NCBI RefSeq assembly: GCF_003351745.1
Contig: NZ_CP031222.1
Location: 2,834,207 to 2,898,206, forward strand
Source: Aquirhabdus parva
Lineage (GTDB): Bacteria > Pseudomonadota > Gammaproteobacteria > Pseudomonadales > Moraxellaceae
Reading direction: 5' to 3'
Length of the DNA: 64,000 bases
Made by a program: the position numbers and the translations under genes. The notes below the pieces were generated by a model. That model searched no databases and was not told the origin of the DNA. It was given only the letters and a program-made list of their open reading frames with translations. This document shows positions 60,544-64,000 of this stretch, piece by piece. How positions within the stretch are numbered: the first letter of the stretch is position 1; every line of letters starts with the position of its first letter.

Positions 60544-61827
60544 CTACTCCACATCCTCAAGTGCTGCAGAGAGCAAGGTTTCCACTTGCCAAACACGATA
60601 TAAACTACAGAACACATGACGACGCCCACCGACTCGCAGAACAAATGCAGGCAGATCAGGCACGCCTAGCGCATCGGCACCTTTTTGATTGCGGTTGAGC
60701 CAGACCAGTGTACTCGCTGCATCACTGACTGCAACATCTGGCAGGACTTTGCTAAAGTGCGGGGCAAAGGCCATATCCGATCCTTTAGACCAAACACTCT
60801 CCAATAACTCCAGTGCCCGATTCATACGTGGCTCGTGCTTTAGGCTCGTCAGGGTCTTCGCCATCGCCATCACCCCGGCTTCATCTGGACGGCAAAATGG
60901 CGAGAATGGCACGTCAATCCGCTTGGCCAGACGTTGCGCCAAGCGCCAATCGAAGCGATCACGGCCCTGATAGGGCAATGGAAAAAACTTGATCTTCACA
61001 TTGTAGTAGCCGACCATTTCTTGCTGTAGATAACGCAGCAGCAAGTAGGTAAACGGATCTTCCAGTGCACCATAGAACTTCAGAATCGGGCGCATCGCTT
61101 GAATATCGGCAAGCAGAACCGGGTCATTGACCAGATGCTCGCCCCACTCGACATGGTTGATCAAAAAGACCGGCTCGCTGGTCAGGAGTTTCTGCTGATT
61201 CAAACGCCGGGTTAAGCGCAGGAAGTCATCAATCGCCAAATAGCGACGCCCATCATGAATGATATACGCTTGATCCAATGGCTCATCGGTAAACTCGACT
61301 TCAGAGAGACTCGCGGTTTGTTCGACGGCACCAGTCCGCTGAAGAGCCATTTGATGTAAGAGTGCCAGTTTACCGCTTTGCCCTTGCCACACCATATGAA
61401 AGACATTTTGCAGCAAGTGCAAGAAGTCAGCACCCTTCAGCGGCGTTAAGCGTAAGATCTCCAAGCCCTGTGCCATCTGCCCTGCATCAGGCGCGACATA
61501 ATTTTCCTGAAAAACAAAGCGATGCTGGTGGGCAAGCACCGCCGCATCATGATGGGTATAGCGTAGCCATTGTTCAGGGGTTAAAGACTTGGGTGGCTGC
61601 GCGGCTTGGGTGGAAATGATAATTTTAAACGGACGCATGCGCTCGATGAGCAGACTATCCAATTTTGCTAAGATTTGAACCAGTAAATAACTGTAAACAT
61701 CGTCCAACCGAATAAACACCGTTAACGCATGACGGCCCGCATGTGCAGATAAGCGCGGCTGTCGAATCGGTCGTTGGAGCAACCAGCGTGACCGCAGAGG
61801 GTCTAACCATCTTCGCGTAAGCGACAT
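60544..61827 (-). CDS. tandem DsbA/thioredoxin-fold protein without CXXC
   Basis: A protein of about 427 residues with two related DsbA-family (2-hydroxychromene-2-carboxylate isomerase-like) halves. The first begins near VFIRLDDVYSYLLVQIL, the second at LKFYGALEDPFTYLLLRYL; both are the beta-strand-turn-helix where DsbA carries CXXC, but neither has cysteines there. This favours a glutathione-dependent isomerase or a non-redox role. The ATG at 61827 is preferred; an in-frame GTG at 61875 would add 16 hydrophobic residues, and neither has a clear ribosome binding site. It converges on the binding-protein gene. Confidence 0.65.
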   Translation of the reverse strand: MSLTRRWLDPLRSRWLLQRPIRQPRLSAHAGRHALTVFIRLDDVYSYLLVQILAKLDSLLIERMRPFKIIISTQAAQPPKSLTPEQWLRYTHHDAAVLAHQHRFVFQENYVAPDAGQMAQGLEILRLTPLKGADFLHLLQNVFHMVWQGQSGKLALLHQMALQRTGAVEQTASLSEVEFTDEPLDQAYIIHDGRRYLAIDDFLRLTRRLNQQKLLTSEPVFLINHVEWGEHLVNDPVLLADIQAMRPILKFYGALEDPFTYLLLRYLQQEMVGYYNVKIKFFPLPYQGRDRFDWRLAQRLAKRIDVPFSPFCRPDEAGVMAMAKTLTSLKHEPRMNRALELLESVWSKGSDMAFAPHFSKVLPDVAVSDAASTLVWLNRNQKGADALGVPDLPAFVLRVGGRRHVFCSLYRVWQVETLLSAALEDVE

Positions 61828-61935
61828 TTTTTTGAATACCCAAAAGGCAAAAATTAACAGCTTAGTTTTTAACACAAAAGACGTCTGTTCGCCATGTTAA
61901 AACGAAGCAGACATCCATTGATTATGTATAAATCG

Positions 61936-61983
61936 ATCTAAAAAAACGATCAGCCTGCATGACGCCAATCAGGATCATGCAGG
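61936..61983 (-). terminator. terminator of ilvD
   Basis: On the minus strand CCTGCATGA pairs with TCATGCAGG over 9 bp with a 12-nt loop, followed by CTGATCG and a T-tract, 21 bp past the ilvD stop. Confidence 0.82.
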
Positions 61984-62004
61984 GAAAAGCGGATGATAAA
62001 CGAC

Positions 62005-63705
62005 TTAATCTAGGTTTAAGTCGGTCACAGCACCAGTCGATGCGCTGGAAACCAAACGGGCATATTTCGCTAATACACCACGGGTGTATTTTGGCGCTGG
62101 GCGTACCCAAGCTGCACGGCGTGTCGCTAACTCTTCATCACTGACCGAAACAGAGATTTCACGGGTGACCGCATCGATAATAATGTTATCGCCTGTTTGT
62201 ACCAGACCAATCACGCCGCCTTCAAAGGCTTCAGGCGTGATATGACCGACCACAAAACCATGTGAGCCACCACTAAAACGACCATCAGTGATCAGCGCAA
62301 CAGATTTACCCAGACCTTTACCCATGACCGCAGATGTCGGTGACAGCATTTCACGCATGCCCGGACCGCCTTTGGGACCTTCGTCCTTGATCACGATCAC
62401 ATCACCTGCAACTACTTCACCATTTAAGATACCAGCCAGCGCAGCTTCTTCACCGCTATAGACACGGGCACGGCCTTCAAAGCGCAGGCCTTCTTTACCC
62501 GTGATTTTGGCGACTGCACCTTCACTGGCAAGGTTGCCTTTCAAAATTACCAGATGCGAGTCAGCTTTGATCGGCTTATCAAACGGCATGATAATTTGTT
62601 GGTCGGCTGGGTAATCTTGCACGTCAGCCAAATTCTCTGCCAAGGTTTTGCCGGTCACTGTCAAACATGAACCATCAAGCATGCCTTTATCCAGCATACG
62701 TTTCATCAGCGGTTGAATTCCGCCAATCGCGACCAATTCACTCATCATGTATTTGCCTGATGGACGGATGTCGGCCAGCAGTGGCGTGTCTTTACCAATG
62801 CGAACAAAGTCCTCCAAGTCCAGATCAACATCTACAGTGCGAGCCATGCCGATCAAATGCAGAACGGCGTTGGTTGAACCGCCGAGCGTAATCACGACTT
62901 TAATCGCATTTTCAAACGCGGACTTGGTCATGATGTCGCGCGGTTTGATGTCCAGACGCAGCAGGTTCATCACCGCTTCGCCTGCACGTTGGCAATCATT
63001 TTCTTTATCGCTGGATACGGCATCTTGAGCCGATGAACCAGGTAAGCTCATACCGAGCGCTTCAATCGCAGAGGCCATGGTATTGGCGGTGTACATGCCT
63101 CCACATGAGCCAGGACCGGGAATCGCAACTTCTTCGATTTGCTTGACTTGGATTGCAGACAGCTCACCTTTGGCATGCTGACCCACTGCTTCAAACACGG
63201 AGATGATGTCGGTATGACCCGCACCCGGTTTGATCGTGCCGCCATAAACAAACACGGATGGACGGTTCAAACGGGCAAGACCCATGATGCAGCCGGGCAT
63301 GTTCTTATCACAACCACCGATGGCGATCAGACCGTCAAAGCCTTCACAGCCGGCAACCGCTTCAATCGAGTCCGCAATGATCTCGCGGGACACCATGGAA
63401 TACTTCATGCCTTCGGTACCGTTTGCGATACCGTCAGAAATGGTAATGGTGTTAAAGATCACGCCTTTACCGCCAGCGGCATTCGCGCCTGCTTCAGCGA
63501 TACGAGCCAGACCATCGATATGCATATTGCATGGGGTCACGTTAGCCCATGTTGATGCGATACCGATTTGTGGTTTTTTAAAGTCTTCATCAGTAAAACC
63601 GACCGCGCGCAGCATGGAACGGGCTGGAGCACATTCGATGCCGTCAACCACTTCAGAAGAGTGTTTGCGGAGATTTTCAGCGGATGGGGATGTCTTATCG
63701 TTCAT
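62005..63705 (-). CDS. ilvD: Dihydroxy-acid dehydratase
   Basis: A 566-residue enzyme of valine, leucine, isoleucine and pantothenate synthesis that dehydrates 2,3-dihydroxy-3-methylvalerate and -isovalerate to the 2-keto acids. Hallmarks are IGIASTWANVTPCNMHI, AIGGCDKNMPGCIMGLARLN, PGPGSCGGMYTANTMASAIE and DGRFSGGSHGFVVGHI; the conserved cysteines bind the [2Fe-2S] cluster with Mg. Length fits the short IlvD group (about 560 residues). It stands alone on the minus strand, ending at a terminator. Confidence 0.97.
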   Translation of the reverse strand: MNDKTSPSAENLRKHSSEVVDGIECAPARSMLRAVGFTDEDFKKPQIGIASTWANVTPCNMHIDGLARIAEAGANAAGGKGVIFNTITISDGIANGTEGMKYSMVSREIIADSIEAVAGCEGFDGLIAIGGCDKNMPGCIMGLARLNRPSVFVYGGTIKPGAGHTDIISVFEAVGQHAKGELSAIQVKQIEEVAIPGPGSCGGMYTANTMASAIEALGMSLPGSSAQDAVSSDKENDCQRAGEAVMNLLRLDIKPRDIMTKSAFENAIKVVITLGGSTNAVLHLIGMARTVDVDLDLEDFVRIGKDTPLLADIRPSGKYMMSELVAIGGIQPLMKRMLDKGMLDGSCLTVTGKTLAENLADVQDYPADQQIIMPFDKPIKADSHLVILKGNLASEGAVAKITGKEGLRFEGRARVYSGEEAALAGILNGEVVAGDVIVIKDEGPKGGPGMREMLSPTSAVMGKGLGKSVALITDGRFSGGSHGFVVGHITPEAFEGGVIGLVQTGDNIIIDAVTREISVSVSDEELATRRAAWVRPAPKYTRGVLAKYARLVSSASTGAVTDLNLD

Positions 63706-64000
63706 GACTAAACCTTATCTTATATAGAAACTAAAAGCCTGATATCCGTCGTGAATATCAATAGTAATTGGGCTGGCGATCGGCAGGATGAATGGCGTAT
63801 TACTGTCAACGAATCATCCAAACCGTACTGCTAATTGCGAGCTGCTGAGGCTATTTAGTCAAAACTGCGGATAACACTTTTGAGTAGAAACGTGGCAAGG
63901 GTGTATTGCGCACGCTTTGAATCTGAAAAAATCAGTCAGCGAAAAAATCTGGTGGCTAATTCTATCCTTCATGCCGTCAGAGGGAAAGGACAAAGCACAA
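63706..64000. other. region upstream of ilvD at the window edge
   Basis: 295 bp with no gene I can support. It should contain the ilvD promoter; TATATAAGATAAGG on the minus strand at about 63715-63728 is AT-rich and near the start, but I could not pair it with a convincing -35. No leader-peptide attenuator rich in Ile/Val/Leu codons was recognised. Confidence 0.4.

Overview
The window looks like the chromosome of a gammaproteobacterium, most likely a Moraxellaceae member close to Acinetobacter. This is inferred from the divergent pair rluC/HAD phosphatase versus rne, the FadD6-type acyl-CoA ligase, the phosphocholine-specific phospholipase C with a small accessory gene, the alanine/valine/proline-rich RNase E tail and a moderate GC content. 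No search could be run, so the genus is inference. There are no rRNA genes, CRISPR arrays or intact insertion sequences. Two tRNA genes are present, tRNA-Lys(TTT) and tRNA-Lys(CTT).

Layout. 0-6 kb: an MHS-family transporter, an LRAT-fold protein behind a 36-bp tandem repeat, an XRE regulator, a double CDGSH iron-sulfur protein, a HAD phosphatase and rluC. 6-12.4 kb: a long leader, rne and an acyl-CoA ligase. 12.6-17.5 kb: tRNA-Lys(TTT), a TetR regulator with a 36-bp palindromic operator, a desaturase fused to its own reductase and ferredoxin, and an aldehyde dehydrogenase. 18-21 kb: secreted phospholipase C and a probable helper. 22-26.2 kb: an ECF42-type sigma factor operon with YCII/DGPF, VOC, SRPBCC and GyrI-like proteins. 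26.3-29.2 kb: two paralogous surface lipoproteins with very long Thr-Pro hexanucleotide repeats.

29.4-50 kb is the most interesting part. It holds a DszA/NtaA-type flavin monooxygenase, a DszB-like desulfinase, a sigma-54 activator without a sensory domain, a TonB receptor, a split sulfonate-type ABC importer (two permeases, a binding protein and a remote ATPase), a nitroreductase, an aldolase-fold protein and a molbindin. I find six good -24/-12 sigma-54 promoters here. In each of the five intergenic regions there is a matching palindrome of the form TGYTGA-N4-TCAACA, so the dispersed genes read as one organosulfur-acquisition regulon under the local activator. Embedded in it are a foreign two-gene island flanked by remnants of a REP-associated (RAYT) transposase at 36.4-39.7 kb, and a heterodimeric ABC exporter at 43.8-47.5 kb.

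50-59.3 kb: tRNA-Lys(CTT), an unknown helical protein, a PAS-containing sigma-54 activator, and the divergent seven-gene Nit1C operon (nitrilase, radical SAM protein, acetyltransferase, AIR-synthase-like protein, flavoprotein and two small nitrogen-starvation proteins). The operon has a sigma-54 promoter and three TACG-N6-CGTA enhancer-like sites. 59.4-64 kb: a periplasmic binding-type protein, a tandem DsbA-fold protein and ilvD.
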